Of a stretch of 64,000 bases of DNA, positions 43,589 through 55,344 are shown piece by piece. Every line of letters begins with the position of its first letter. Within the stretch, counting starts at the first letter, position 1. A program made the translations under genes and the position numbers. The stretch covers positions 1,437,001 through 1,501,000 of the forward strand of contig BSBN01000355.1 in assembly GCA_027924645.1 (NCBI GenBank), written 5' to 3'. The stretch is from Cunninghamia lanceolata. Its lineage: Eukaryota > Streptophyta > Pinopsida > Cupressales > Cupressaceae. The notes under the pieces are model-generated. The model worked only from the letters and a program-made list of their open reading frames with translations, made no database searches and was not told the origin of the DNA.

Positions 43589-45751
43589 TGTTGGAGTCCA
43601 GGACAATATTGAGAGGGGGTGAATCAATGTTGTATTAGTTTTCAAATCTTCTACAACTTTTTGCAAACTTTATCTTACAAGACAAATAGAGAGGAATACA
43701 TTAATGATTTGTTGAGCTCATATGCACAAGACTAATAATGAAGGATGTGAACGAAACTTAATAAGCAAAGCACTAATATACACACATACAAATGAAGACA
43801 ACATGAAACATGACACATGCTTTTCATGAGTGGAAAACCCTCATGGAGTAGAAAAACTACTCAAAACTGCCTCACTGGCTTAAGCAAAAAATTCATTGGT
43901 TACAATGTTTAGAAGCACCAACTTCAAGGAGCACCAACCCCTAATACATACAAACAGGTCTCACTGATCATACAAGTCTCACTGGCTACAATGTTTAGAA
44001 GCACCAACTTCAAGGAGCACCAACCCCTAATACATACAAACTCAGATTAAAACAAAGAATTCAGAGGGTTTCTCTATTTCAATACAAATCACTTCTTCTT
44101 TCACACGTGTTTGTCATATCACCATACTTCTCATCAACTCAAATCACATACAAAACTTATCATCTGAATTTTCTCTTCAAGAGGATATTCAAAATATATT
44201 CAACCCTGTATACTGATCCACACTACAACTTCAATGTTCCTACAAAACCATTATATATGAAATAAAGAGAACCTTTCATATTTTTCTTCTCTCCTTTCAA
44301 TACTCCTGCAAAAATAAAATCACTTCTTTTTTCTGTATGACCATTTCCATTCAAAAAGAAAATCATATTCTTTGTCCTACAAATGAATTTCACTATACAT
44401 AAAACCTTTCATATTCTTTTCTCTGCAAAAGAAATTCAATCACTTGCATATAATTCTTCTTCCAAAAAAAATTATTTTCATGAAGCCTTTCCCCTACAAA
44501 CAAAATACCTTTTCATTTGCATAATCAAAAAATTAATATTAATCCCATTCAATTTTTCTCCTCTTTGTAAAAAACCTTTCAACTTCTTCATCTCTGCAAA
44601 AACCATCTCCAAACAAAAATTAGATCATAAAAAATTAAAACTTCAAAATCAAACCCCATTCAAATTCTCTTCATATTCTTCTTCATAAAATCTTCTTCGA
44701 CAATCTCCAAACCTTCATATTCCAAAACACATCTCTGCAAATTCTCAATAAAAAAAATCTTCAATAAAAAAATCCATTCTATAATTTGCCTTCAAAAAAA
44801 ACATTCTTTTTCTTCTTCAAAAAAACTTTCCCAAAAAAAACTTCTCCTTAATATTCTCCAATTGCCACAAGGAAATAAGATAATAATAAAAAATCTTCCA
44901 AGAAAAATTTCCTTGAAAAACTCAACTAACTGCCATAAAAAATCTCCTTTTGTTAAAAGACTAAAAATAGTCTTTTTTTTAAAAGAAAATTTATGAAATT
45001 CTTCAAAAATTTGTGCCACATTATCTTTTATAAGCTTTAGTCTTCAACACATAAAAAAATCATTTTTTCTTAATGTCATAAAAATGACATCAAAAGGCCG
45101 CTTAAATGGGAGTATATAAAAAAGTTTCTATGTTTAAAAAAAAACTTTTTGACCTCCATTCGAATATATTCGATGCCCTTCTTTTATATGACTAAAGTCA
45201 TGGTCTCCAAATATATTTCAATGCTCCCCTTTTAAAATATGCATCCTTATTACATGCATCGAGCTCCTTATAACATGCTTCTTAAAAATATGCATCAACT
45301 CCCTAAGTCATTCGGTGGCTTAAATAAAATAAACTCACCTTCGAATACCCTTCAAATATAATATTCGATACTTTTATTTTTTTAAATCAAGCTCTCCATA
45401 AATTAAATAAGGATATTCAACCAAATTCAAATGATAAATAGAATATGAACCCCATGAACAATGAAGACCATGAAGTGACCTCATTATGAAAACAATCATC
45501 AACATCCAGGAATATGAAAGCAATCTGTGTCAATATGAACAAATCTGTCATATGAAGCCCAAACACAAAACACAAGGACCACTACCTCCTGATGCCCTGA
45601 CCAACATCAAAGAATGAATCAAGTAAACTCCTAACAAAGAATGAAGCAAGAACACATTCATGTGAAACCTCTTGTTGATTCATGAACAACAATGAGAAGA
45701 CAAACACCATATCAACTCATTTTTGACATCAATGACAATCTACTTCCATCA
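43589..45751 (-). repeat. solo LTR, 2163 bp, TSD AATTG
   Basis: It runs from TGTTGGAGTCCAGG to TTCCATCA and is flanked by AATTG at 43584-43588 and 45752-45756. No internal region remains. The left end carries the terminal hairpin (ACAATATTGA / TCAATGTTGT around a G-rich loop) seen in the Sirevirus-like LTRs, giving minus orientation. A short internal duplication (TTTAGAAGCACCAACTTCAA at about 43908 and 43993) and long AT/C-rich stretches make up the rest. Confidence 0.82.
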
Positions 45752-46091
45752 AATTGAACATGGCAGATTATGAAGGGTTTCCTATGAGGAGTTACATAGA
45801 GGTTGAAGGTGTCTGTGACACACAATCTATCAATCGATGAGCAGCATGAAGGATATTAATAGAGGAAGAGCATAATGGATGAAGGAAAGTAAAGGTATGT
45901 GAGGATTGTGTACAAGGATTTGAGGTTGGCGGAATTCTTGCATAGGATGAGGCCATGGAAGGCCATTACTATTGTTTTGTGGTAGATATATGCAAAATTG
46001 CATACTTAATTGTAGTTTGGGATTGAATTAATAAACTCAATTTTTTGTTGCAGTCTTTATTGTTTTGGGTAGAGTAATGCCTTTGAGTGTT

Positions 46092-46279
46092 GTGTGGTTT
46101 TGTTTGAATATTTGTTTGTCAAGAGGGGAGTACCCTCTACGTCATCCTATAATGAACATGCAAAGTTAGTAAATAATTTAACATTTTTTTGTAATGTACC
46201 ATTTGAAATTTATTGAAATTATAGGGTGACACAAAGGGTACTCCCCTCTTGACAAACAAACATTCAAACAAAACCATAC
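46092..46279. repeat. 62-bp inverted repeat (foldback)
   Basis: Arm 46092-46153 and arm 46218-46279 are near-perfect reverse complements (sharing TTTGTTTGTCAAGAGGGGAG) with about 64 bp between. The loop phrase GTACCATTTGAAATTTA (46196-46212) recurs just after the copia-3 insertion (53311 on). It looks like a small MITE-type foldback; I could not define a target duplication. Confidence 0.75.
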
Positions 46280-46282
46280 AGT

Positions 46283-47522
46283 TGTTGGATTCAGGACAAA
46301 CAACTGAGAGGGGGGTGAATCAGTTGTCCAAAACTTTCTTCTAATTAAACACTTAAATCCTCTTTGTGATTTAGTAGCATATTAATAAATCAATCATGAA
46401 AACATAATGAATCAAACCAAGAGCAGAAACACATCAACACATAAGACACCAAGATTTTGACGTGGAAAACCTGGTTAAGGGAAAAACCACAGGGTGATTA
46501 ACCCAAGATTGTATTCTCTGTTAGAAGAATAGAAAGAATAAAATGGCACATGCCAATTAGGGCTCACTGCCCGAGCACACTGCTCACAAGAGGCTCACTA
46601 CCTATAAGAGACACACTGTCTACAAAATGATAAGTATCACATACTTGAACTGGAGAATAGCATCTTTACCATGCTTGAGTCAGTTCCATTTAAGCCCAAC
46701 ACTTCTACTCTGCTCCCCTCTTCGCTATCACACTCTCATCACTTCCAACACCCTTTGAAATGAATTTACAACTCCATATATATACAAGACATGGACTTAG
46801 GAATAATCATCTAAGTCGGCAAATATCTACAAGAACATCCACAAGATGTGTAACTCATCCAGTCGGCCAGTCTCAGGAAGAACACCATCATCCGTAAGTT
46901 ATTCTTCAATTGTGAGATCTAACTCCAATGTGGACCACCAAAATGAACTGGACATGATCCAAAGACTTCCACAAGATTGCCTGAATCACCAAAAACATCC
47001 ACACTTCATCTGCTTATTGAAATCCTTCTCTCCTTCATCCAGAACCTCAAGAACACAGTCTGTCATCACTGTCACAAAGGAATAGATGCTTGCGGACCTT
47101 CAAACCATGAACCAATCAAGTTTATACTTCACAAAGACTTCCTCAACACTCCCTCAAATCCGTAGAATAGGATAATGCATTTCTGGATCTCACCGGACCT
47201 ATCTGTGTCACTCTGACACCTCTGAACACCTACCGGAATTAGTTTTACTTGAGCGGCCACAACTTCTTCGGATCTTCATGCGGACCTCTGAAATCGTTAC
47301 TGGATCATATTAAGACTCATATCTATAAACCCTTTGAACTACATCCCCTGATAGTCATCTTATCTTGGATCTTTACTTTACTGTCTTCACTGTTCTTCTC
47401 TGTTCCTGATATGACTAATTTTCTCAATATACTTAGCACGCTGCTCATATAATCCTTGACATCAATGCAACAAGGGTATGTTGACATCAATGACAACACC
47501 AGTTTGGCCCATACTTGCAACA
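46283..47522 (-). repeat. 3' LTR of copia-3
   Basis: It runs from TGTTGGATTCAGG to ACTTGCAACA (plus strand). The U5 hairpin (ACAACTGA paired with TCAGTTGT) is at the left end. A TATA-like motif is at about 46773-46784. Confidence 0.95.
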
Positions 47523-47863
47523 ATCTCCCCCTTTGTCATTGATGGCAACATATGATGTGAAATATTGTTTTGACCATCAGGACAAGAACTTTTCTTTATT
47601 TTCTTTACTGACACAACTCCCCCTATCACCAACAACCATTCACTTGTCTTCTCTTCCTTTACTGCTCCCCCTTTGATCAGCCACCACTTGTTTTTCACAT
47701 GTCTTCTCTCCCCCTTTGACATCAATGGCAAAGGGTACATACTTGCAATTCCACCATTTTAGAATCATGTCAGCTGCTCCCCCTAAGTAGCAGCTCTCCA
47801 TCATCAATCTGGATCACAAGATATGTCTATGATATCCACCAGACTGATGCACATTAGTGTACC
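47523..47863 (-). other. serial polypurine tracts of copia-3
   Basis: On the minus strand GACAAAGGGGGAGAT directly abuts the LTR. More G-rich tracts follow at about 47617-47626, 47663-47672, 47708-47720 and 47777-47787. Serial tracts of this form are a Sirevirus hallmark. No ORF. Confidence 0.8.
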
Positions 47864-49270
47864 TTAGTTCATCACCGGAGGGGCAATAACCCCTAACTTC
47901 TCCCTAAGATACTCAAAAGAGTCCTTAGGTAGAGGTTTAGTAAAGATGTCTGCAATCTGATCCTTGGAAGGCACAAACTCCAATCTAACTTCATTCATGT
48001 TCACTTGTTCTCTCAAAAAGTGAAACTTGATGGATATATGTTTAGTCTTTGAATGCAACACCGGATTCTTAGATATATTTATTGCACTTGAATTATCATA
48101 GAAGATTGTGATAGGCTCCTCATACTCCACTCTTATGTCTCTTAGCATTTTCTTCATCCACAAAACTTGAGTGCAACTACCTATTGCTGCAATATATTCT
48201 GCTTCTGCAGTGGATAGAGATATTGCCTCTTGTTTCTTGCTCAGCCAAGAAACCAATCTCTTCCCCAAAAAGAATGCTCCACCACTGGTACTCTTCTGGT
48301 CATCCACATCTCCTGCCCAATCCATGTTTGTATATGTATGAAGAGAGAAATCATGATCTTTAGGATACCACAATCCATACTCAACTGTTCCTTTTAGATA
48401 TCTAAAAATCCTCTTGATTGCCATGACATGAGATTCTCTAGGATCAGCTTGAAATCTAGCAACAAGACCCACAACATTCATAATGTCAGGTCTAGCTTGA
48501 GTGAGATACAACAGTCCTCCAATTATTGACCTGTACTTTTTCTGATTAGCCTTAGGAGAGTCATCATGTTTGCCCAATTTACATCTAGTTGCCATGGGAG
48601 TATTCATTAGTTTTGAGTCTTCCATACCAAATTTTTTTAACAATTCTTTCACATATTTGGTTTGAGAAATGAAGATTCCTTTCTTTGTTTGAGTGATTTG
48701 TAGACCCAAGAAGAAATTCATTTCCCTAAGCATGGACATCTGAAATTCACTTTCCATTTGATTTGCAAAAGTTTTACACATACTATCTCTTCCTCCAAAA
48801 ATGATATCATCAACAAACACTTCAACAATCAAGATATTTTCATGATCAATTTTGAAATACAAATTACTATTAGTAGTACCTTTGTTGAAACCAATCTTCA
48901 AAAGATGTTTATCCAATCTTTCATACCAAGCTCTTGGGGCTTGCTTTAGTCCATACAGAGCTTTATTTAACTTGCAGACCATATCACCATGATCAGACAA
49001 TTGAAATCCATCTGGTTGCTCAATGTATACTTCTTCCAAGTCACCATTCAGGAAGGTAGACTTGACATCCATCTGATATACTTTGAAGTCCTTGAAGGCA
49101 GCAAAAGCAAGAAATAATCTGACTACTTCAATTCTTGCCACCGGAGCAAAAGTTTCTTCAAAATCAACTCCTATTTGAGAGTAACCCTTGCAAACCAATC
49201 TGGCTTTATTTCTGATTACTTCACCAACTTCATTCAGTTTGTTCCGGAAGAGCCATTTTGTTCCAATCAC
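47864..49270 (-). CDS. copia-3 reverse transcriptase - RNase H
   Basis: 468 codons are open. The RT blocks are all present: [74 protein letters not shown], and FVDDIIFGG with the catalytic Asp pair. The connection follows ([36 protein letters not shown]). RNase H has [37 protein letters not shown] and [15 protein letters not shown]. It ends in [19 protein letters not shown], the usual copia C-terminus. The domain copies element RNA into cDNA in cytoplasmic particles. It is intact as a frame but is normally made as part of a polyprotein whose integrase part is broken here. The listed start is only the first Met; the true RT start lies upstream. Confidence 0.92.
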   Translation of the reverse strand: MIGTKWLFRNKLNEVGEVIRNKARLVCKGYSQIGVDFEETFAPVARIEVVRLFLAFAAFKDFKVYQMDVKSTFLNGDLEEVYIEQPDGFQLSDHGDMVCKLNKALYGLKQAPRAWYERLDKHLLKIGFNKGTTNSNLYFKIDHENILIVEVFVDDIIFGGRDSMCKTFANQMESEFQMSMLREMNFFLGLQITQTKKGIFISQTKYVKELLKKFGMEDSKLMNTPMATRCKLGKHDDSPKANQKKYRSIIGGLLYLTQARPDIMNVVGLVARFQADPRESHVMAIKRIFRYLKGTVEYGLWYPKDHDFSLHTYTNMDWAGDVDDQKSTSGGAFFLGKRLVSWLSKKQEAISLSTAEAEYIAAIGSCTQVLWMKKMLRDIRVEYEEPITIFYDNSSAINISKNPVLHSKTKHISIKFHFLREQVNMNEVRLEFVPSKDQIADIFTKPLPKDSFEYLREKLGVIAPPVMN

Positions 49271-49534
49271 ATTCTTATTTCTAGGTCTGGGAACAAGATC
49301 CCAAGTGTGATTTTTCTCAATTTACATCATCTCTTCCTCCATTGCTTTAGTCTAGTTTTCATCATTGCAAGCTTCATTTACTATCTTAGGTTCAATCTTT
49401 GAAATCAGACAATACTCATCTAAATCTTGAGCAATTCTCCTTCTTATTTGTACACCTTTTCTTTTATCACCTATGATCTGATCTTCAGAGTGGTTCAGTC
49501 TTACATACCTGGGAACTTTGGGAGTTTCTTACAC

Positions 49535-50452
49535 TTATGATTCTTGATCAGGCTCATTAAAACTCATCTCTTCTTCTTGATTTACCAAATCAGTTTGAAT
49601 TTGAATTCCAGAAGGGGCTTGGGCTCCTTGAATCAGAACACCATTCTGATCATATTCATAAAACCTTGAGGGTTTTTCAATTCCTTCATCAACCTTCACA
49701 TTTGTACTTTCTATAATCTTTCTCAGTCTCTTGTTATAACACCGGTATGCTTTACTTTGAGTAGAGTAACCCAAGAATATTCCTTCATCACTTCTAGCAT
49801 CAAACTTGCCTAGATCTTCATCTCTTTTGATGTAACATTTGCTACCAAAGACTCTGAAATACCTCATAGTAGGAGTGATGCCAAACCAAAGTTCATAAGG
49901 AGTCTTACCGGTATTGCTTCTAATTTGAACTCGATTGAGAGTATAGACTGTAGTGTTGACAGCTTCTCTCCAATAGATCTGAGAAACATTTGCTTCCATC
50001 ATCATAGTCCTAGATGCTTCCTGGATGGTCCAGTTCTTTCTCTCCACAACTCCATTTTGCTATGGAGTCTTAGGAGCAGACAACTATCTCTTTATTCCAT
50101 GTTTCTCACAGAATTCTATGAACTCACCGGATGTGAATTCTCCACCTCTATTAGACCTCAGACACTTTAATTTTAATCCAGTTTCATTCTCTACCATAGC
50201 CTTGAATATTTTGAATTTCTCAAGAGTTTATGATTTCTCTTTCAGAAAAGTTACCCACATCATCCGGGAGTAGTCATCAATTAGTAACATGAAGTACCTA
50301 TCACCTTGCACACTCCTGATTCTTGCCGGACCACATAGATCAGTATGAACTAAGTCCAACAATTTGGTAGAAGATTGTTCCTTGCTTTTGAATGAGACTC
50401 TACTTTGTTTCCCCAACTGACATTCTTTACACAAACTATTTGTAGGTTTCAC
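49535..50452 (-). pseudogene. copia-3 integrase
   Basis: 50452-50228 carries LCKECQLGKQSRVSFKSKE (finger end) and the core start LVHTDLCGPARIRSVQGDRY with the first Asp, plus DDYSRMMWVTFLKEKS. After a stop the RSNRGGEF-type block follows near 50145. 50047-49535 then gives MERKNWTIQEASRTMMMEA, the C-terminal GKTPYELWFGITPTMRYFRV, and FGSKCYIKRDEDLGKFDARS. Stops near 50226 and 50065 separate the parts, so the element cannot integrate on its own. 49271-49534 is the decayed integrase-RT linker. Confidence 0.88.
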
Positions 50453-50673
50453 CAGTTTTGGAAGATCTCTTACAGCCTGAGTGTTGCTTATATTGATGAT
50501 ATTATCAAAATTTCATGACACATTCTCCTATACCGTAACCAACTCTGATCAATTTGCACAAACAAACAACTTTTACCAATACCAACTAAATGGAAGATAT
50601 TACCTTTTGTTTGAGGACCGGATGCAATCTCTGTTCTGGAACTTTCAAAGATCTTGCATTTTCCATTCTTGAA

Positions 50674-52023
50674 TCAAAGATCATAGCCTTTGTCCACCAA
50701 CTGTCCAACACTGAGAAGATTGTGCTTCAAGCTTTCAACATATAGTACATTACTGGTTTTGTTCCTTCCATCAAAAGAAATAGTTCCTCTACCTCTGATT
50801 CTGCCAATAGAATTATCACCAAACTTTACCACTCCTCCTTCATACCTTTCCAAATCTATGAACTTATTTTTGTCACCTGTCATATGGTCAGAGCATCCAC
50901 TGTCAATGACCCAATCATCATTTTCTTTAACTTGGGCAGGCAAAGCTCTTTCTACAACTTTATGATTGACAGATTTAGAGGACATTGGATCTTCTTCCTT
51001 GATGGCAATAAACACCCAATCACTTCTAGATTTGTTTTTTGTCTTTGATTCATCATCTGTTACTCCTTCATTATCATCTTCTTCATGAACATAGTAACAA
51101 TTCTTTTGGAACCTTGATTTGTTGGGATTTGCTCTTGAAAAAAATTTCGGACACTTTGAGGAAAAATGACCAATCTTATTGTAGTTAAAACACTTAAAAG
51201 ACAATTTTCCTTCATACTTACCAGATCCTCTTGGCAGTCTTCTTGCAATAAGGGCTTCAAGTTGAGCAGTTTCTGCTGCTTCTTCTTCTAGGTCTTTTCT
51301 TGCTTTTTCATACCATGATAGTTTCCTTGAAGAGTTCTCTCCTAGATCAAACCTTTGTTTACCTTTTATAGAGGCACCGGCTTTGAATGCAGATTCAATC
51401 TTGGGAGGGGCATCTCTGAACTCGGTCATCTCAAATGCAGCCAATTTACCAGCCAATTGATCTCTTGTGACAGCTGTATGGGCTCTGGATTCTTCAATGG
51501 CAGCAACCTTGATTTTATAAGAAGCAGGAAGGGATCTAAGGATTTTGCCAACAATTTCATCTTCATCCAAGACTCCACCAACACATCTAATTCCACAAAC
51601 AAGCTCATTTACTCTTGGAATAAAGGTAGTGATATTTTCATCTTCTCTCATCTTTAGATTTTCAAATTTCCCTTTCAGACTCCGTAGCCTTGCACATTTA
51701 ACATACTTGTCTCCTTCATGCAGAAGTTCCAGTTTTTCCCAAATCTCAAAAGTAGCTGGTAGGTCAACAACATTTGAAACCTCTGAATCAGATAATGTGC
51801 TTAGAAGAGCTTCTATAGTCTGCAGATTATTTTCAGCATCTGTGATTTTATTTGGGGCTTTCGAGCCACCTTGTGGAGGAGTATACTTCGTTGAAGCCAT
51901 GGTCCAGTACTGCATTCCCATACATTGTAAGTGACATTTCATGCGACTTTTCCAGAGATTAAAATTTGTTCCATCAAACTTCAGACTATCCTTCTTGTAG
52001 AATGACATCCTGGATCTCCTCAA
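50674..52023 (-). CDS. copia-3 Gag - protease
   Basis: 449 open codons from ATG 52023. Gag blocks are LKFDGTNFNLWKSRMKCHL, EIWEKLELLHEGD and LRSLKGKFENLKMREDENI, followed by a basic linker. One zinc knuckle, CFNYNKIGHFSSKC, has its second Cys replaced by Tyr, so zinc binding is doubtful. The protease motif DDWVIDSGCSDHMTGD has its catalytic Asp, and NVLYVESLKHNLLSVGQL is the usual copia protease end. The frame stops at 50674 just before the pre-integrase region. The start sits about 30 nt behind the primer-site leader, as in the pol-less element. Confidence 0.9.
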   Translation of the reverse strand: MRRSRMSFYKKDSLKFDGTNFNLWKSRMKCHLQCMGMQYWTMASTKYTPPQGGSKAPNKITDAENNLQTIEALLSTLSDSEVSNVVDLPATFEIWEKLELLHEGDKYVKCARLRSLKGKFENLKMREDENITTFIPRVNELVCGIRCVGGVLDEDEIVGKILRSLPASYKIKVAAIEESRAHTAVTRDQLAGKLAAFEMTEFRDAPPKIESAFKAGASIKGKQRFDLGENSSRKLSWYEKARKDLEEEAAETAQLEALIARRLPRGSGKYEGKLSFKCFNYNKIGHFSSKCPKFFSRANPNKSRFQKNCYYVHEEDDNEGVTDDESKTKNKSRSDWVFIAIKEEDPMSSKSVNHKVVERALPAQVKENDDWVIDSGCSDHMTGDKNKFIDLERYEGGVVKFGDNSIGRIRGRGTISFDGRNKTSNVLYVESLKHNLLSVGQLVDKGYDL

Positions 52024-52050
52024 GCGGTTAAGCTCCTTTTAGAGGAACTT

Positions 52051-52063
52051 GGCTCTGATACCA
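52051..52063 (-). other. primer binding site of copia-3
   Basis: TGGTATCAGAGCC on the minus strand, two bases inside the 5' LTR (border 52066). Leader: AAGTTCCTCTAAAAGGAGC, then CTTGAGGAGATCC. Confidence 0.95.
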
Positions 52064-52065
52064 AT

Positions 52066-53307
52066 TGTTGGATTTAGGATAGACAACTAAGAGGGGGGGA
52101 TGAATCAGTTGTCCAAAACTTTCTTCTAATTAAACACTTAAATCCTCTTTGTGATTTAGCAGCATATTAATAAATCAATCATGAAAACATAATGCATCAA
52201 ACTAAGAGCAGAAACACATCAACACATAAGACACCAAGATTTTGACGTGGAAAACCCGGTTAAGGGAAAAACCACAGGGTGATTAACCCAAGATTGTATT
52301 CTCTATTAGAAGAATAGAAAGAACAAAATGGCACATGCCAATTAGGGTTCACTGCCCGAGCACACTACTCACAAGAGGCTCATTGCCTACAAGAGACACA
52401 TTGTCTACAAAATGATAAGTATCACATACTTGAACTGGAGAATAACATCTTTACCATGCTTGAGTCAGTTCCATTTAAGCCCAACACTTCTGCTTTGCTC
52501 CCCTCTTTGCTATCACACTCTCATCGCTTCCAACACCCTTTGAAATGACTTTACTACTCCATTTATATACAAGACATTGACTTAGGAATAATCATCTAAG
52601 TCGGCAAACATCTACAAGAACATCCGCAAGATGTGTAACTCATCCGGTCGACCAGTCTCAGGAAGAACACCATCATCCGGAAGTTATTCTTCAATTGCGA
52701 GCTCTAACTCTAATGTGGACCACCAAAATGAACTAGACACAATCCAAAGACTTCCACAAGATTGCCTGAATCACTAAAAACATCCACACTTCATCTGCTT
52801 ACTGAAATCCTTCTCTCCTTCATCTGGAACCTCAAGAACACAGTTTGTCATCACTGTCACAAAGGAATAGATGCTTGCAGACCTTCAAACCATGAACTAA
52901 TTGAGTTTATACTTCACAAAGACTTCCTCAACACTCCCTCAAATCCATAGAATAGGATAATGTATTCCCGGATCTCACTGGACCTATTTGTGTCACTCTA
53001 ACACCTCTGAACACCTATCGGAACCAGTTTTACTTGAGCGGCCACAACTTCTTCAGATCTTCATGCGAACCTCTGAAATCGTTACTGGATCATATTAAAA
53101 CTCATATCTACAAACCCTTTGAACCGTATCCCCTGATAGTCATCTTATCTTGGATCTTTACTTTACTATCTTCACTGTTCTTCTCTGTACCTGATATGAC
53201 TAATTTTCTCAATATCCTCGGCACACAGCTCATCCAATCCTTGACATCAATGCAACAGGAGTATGTTGACATCAATGACAACACCGGTTAGGCCCATACT
53301 TGCAACA
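52066..53307 (-). repeat. 5' LTR of copia-3
   Basis: 1242 bp with TATA box TATATAAATGGAG on the minus strand (about 52558-52571). Partner of 46283-47522. The U5 hairpin here has one mispair (ACAACTAA / TCAGTTGT). Confidence 0.95.
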
Positions 53308-53312
53308 ACAGT

Positions 53313-54160
53313 ACCATTTGAAATTTAATGAAATTATATCTAATGTAATGATTTCTTATTCAATTGTTGCATTATCAAATCACATGTTTCATAAATGTAA
53401 AATTAGTCAATAAAAAATGCAATGGTTATTACAACCCAAGTATGTATCATTTGTTAATACATGATTACATTAAGATGAACTTCATAAAAATAACCCAAAA
53501 CTAAATAGAATTAGCATGGATAGGCTAATTTCACCATTAAAAATATAATATTCTAATTTTAACATTATAAATATAATGCTACATAGAGAGTGAAAAGAAT
53601 GAAAAAATATATATTTTTATATAATTTTACAAATTTTAAAATTTTAAAATAATTTTATTTAAAAAAATTGGGAATAGTAATCTCTAAATTTTAAAAATTC
53701 ATAGAAGCATATATTTACTCTTTTAAATAAAATAAAGACTGACAAATACATTGGTACAATCTTTTGTGTAGATTTTTGTGGGAATGTTCTATGGACTTGG
53801 ATTGTGTAGGGGAGAGTGAGGCCCACTATGAGGCCACCTATTTTTGCCTAGAGACTCTATTATTTAGAATTATATATGATAATTATTCATGGACTCTATT
53901 TTTTTTTGCTTGGTTAACTGCTTACTTGGGGTCAGCTCCCTTTGTATTATAATTAATTGAAAATTTGAACAAAGTTTCAACATTATAGCTGGAGAAATAA
54001 GCATCAAAGGGCAATGAACAAAATGCTCTAATCTTGAGTATCAAACCCTACCACCCTATGCTATACATATCAAGCTATATCTACCCATTACATAGCACAA
54101 TTCCCTTATAGATATTTATTGAGAAAACATAATAACAAAAATTGTGATTATTAATAACAG
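53313..54160. other. AT-rich non-coding stretch
   Basis: I see no gene. The first bases (ACCATTTGAAATTTAATGAA) resume the host sequence interrupted by copia-3 and resemble the loop of the foldback at 46196. Confidence 0.6.
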
Positions 54161-54164
54161 AGAG

Positions 54165-54842
54165 CACCCAGACCAATGGCGATGACCAAATCAAGCATCT
54201 TCGTCCTCCATGTAGTATAGTTCTAGCAGCTCCCTCATCCAGTCGTATTCAACTTCCAACCCTACCAGTTTTTTCAGGAATGATACCCCTTTTGTAGCCT
54301 TGTGATGCCTTACAACCACCCTCTTATTCCCTGCCTCCACCACGAACGACCACCACTAAACTGCATCACCAGCCTAGTTAATTCTATGGAAATCAGCTGG
54401 CAGAGGAATACCAATGCCACTCCTGGCAACCCCGACCACTTCCAACCATCCGCCCCAAAAATCTGGCTCCACGAAGTCTTCCATAAGCTTCTTGATTGTG
54501 GTCGTTTCCTCATTGAGGTCTAACAAAACTGCCAAAAACATGGACGAAAGATCAGAGTTCACCCTGCAGTGATTACCTTTCTACATGATTTCATCTCCAA
54601 GAACCCACTCAGCTACAAAAAGCATGATCCCACTCTTGGGTTTGAAAACCACCCCAAGTCGCTTGTCTGTAACTTGTCCAAGGAAGCACATCTGTCATTT
54701 TTTGCAAGTTAGGCGGATATGGGTTTCCATAACAATAATCTCAAACTTAGTAAATTCACCTTTCGAATGCCCTGCATTCTTCATTTTCCAAAGCCAAATA
54801 AGGCCTTCCACACGCTTTGGCTATCGATTCTTGGGCTATCTA
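54165..54842 (-). pseudogene. segment downstream of LINE RNase H, unassigned
   Basis: On the minus strand a mostly open but repeatedly interrupted reading continues for about 220 codons (for example NEETTTIKKLMEDFVEPDFW and WMRELLELYYMEDEDA). It follows the RNase H remnant and has higher GC than the surroundings. I do not recognise a domain; it may be the 3' end of the same LINE or a captured host exon. Confidence 0.35.
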
Positions 54843-55330
54843 TCAGTGAGATGCATTGGTATCATCATTACTGAATACCTCCCAAAGAAAGGCATTCTGC
54901 GCATTGATTACCTCATTCGTTATGTCGTCCACCTCTTGATTCCCCTCCCTAAGGTTATGGTTGATGACTATGCTTTCAAATTTTTTCATTAGGCCTAATG
55001 CTTCTTCAAGCATTCGCTTTAACTTCCAATTGTGAATACTCTTCAATCTAATGGCGTTTATGACCAGCATGGAGTCACCCTCCACCTCCACCTTTTAAAC
55101 ACCAAGACATTAACATAGATTTAGACCAAGGATGAGAGCCGGCAATTCCACTTCATTATTCATTCCAAACACAAGTTTCTTAGCCACCTTTCCCATAGTT
55201 TTACCTTCCTCATCTCTGACTAAACATCTCGCTCCTAAGATCCCCAGATTGTCTTTAGAGGCTCCATCAAAATTCAACTTTGCCCAGTGCTTGGCAGGAG
55301 GGTTCCATTTTGCTTCCTTCTAGTTAGGAT
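54843..55330 (-). pseudogene. plant LINE-type RNase H (RVT_3-like)
   Basis: The minus strand from 55322 reads WNPPAKHWAKLNFDGASKDN, LVRDEEGKTMG and NNEVELPALILGLNLC, then after two stops VEVEGDSMLVINAI, NWKLKRMLEEALGL and NHNLREGNQEVDDITNEVIN. This is the RNase H-like fold found at the C-terminus of plant non-LTR retrotransposons (first Asp in FDGAS, Glu in NNEVE, Asp in EGDS, last Asp in EVDD). It is broken by stops near 55096 and 55110. No RT domain is visible upstream, so it is a truncated remnant. Confidence 0.82.
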
Positions 55331-55344
55331 ATCAACATCCCCAC

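Larger units (their letters stand above)
46283..53307 (-). mobile_element. nearly complete Sirevirus-like Ty1/copia 'copia-3', 7025 bp, TSD ACAGT
   Basis: LTRs of 1240 and 1242 bp, TSD ACAGT (46278-46282 and 53308-53312), a primer site, gag-protease, integrase, RT-RNase H and serial polypurine tracts are all present in the standard copia order on the minus strand. The LTRs differ by roughly 5 percent in the first 340 bp compared by eye, so it is much older than the pol-less element. Stops and indels interrupt integrase. Its R-U5, primer site and leader resemble the pol-less element, making this family its likely helper. Confidence 0.93.
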
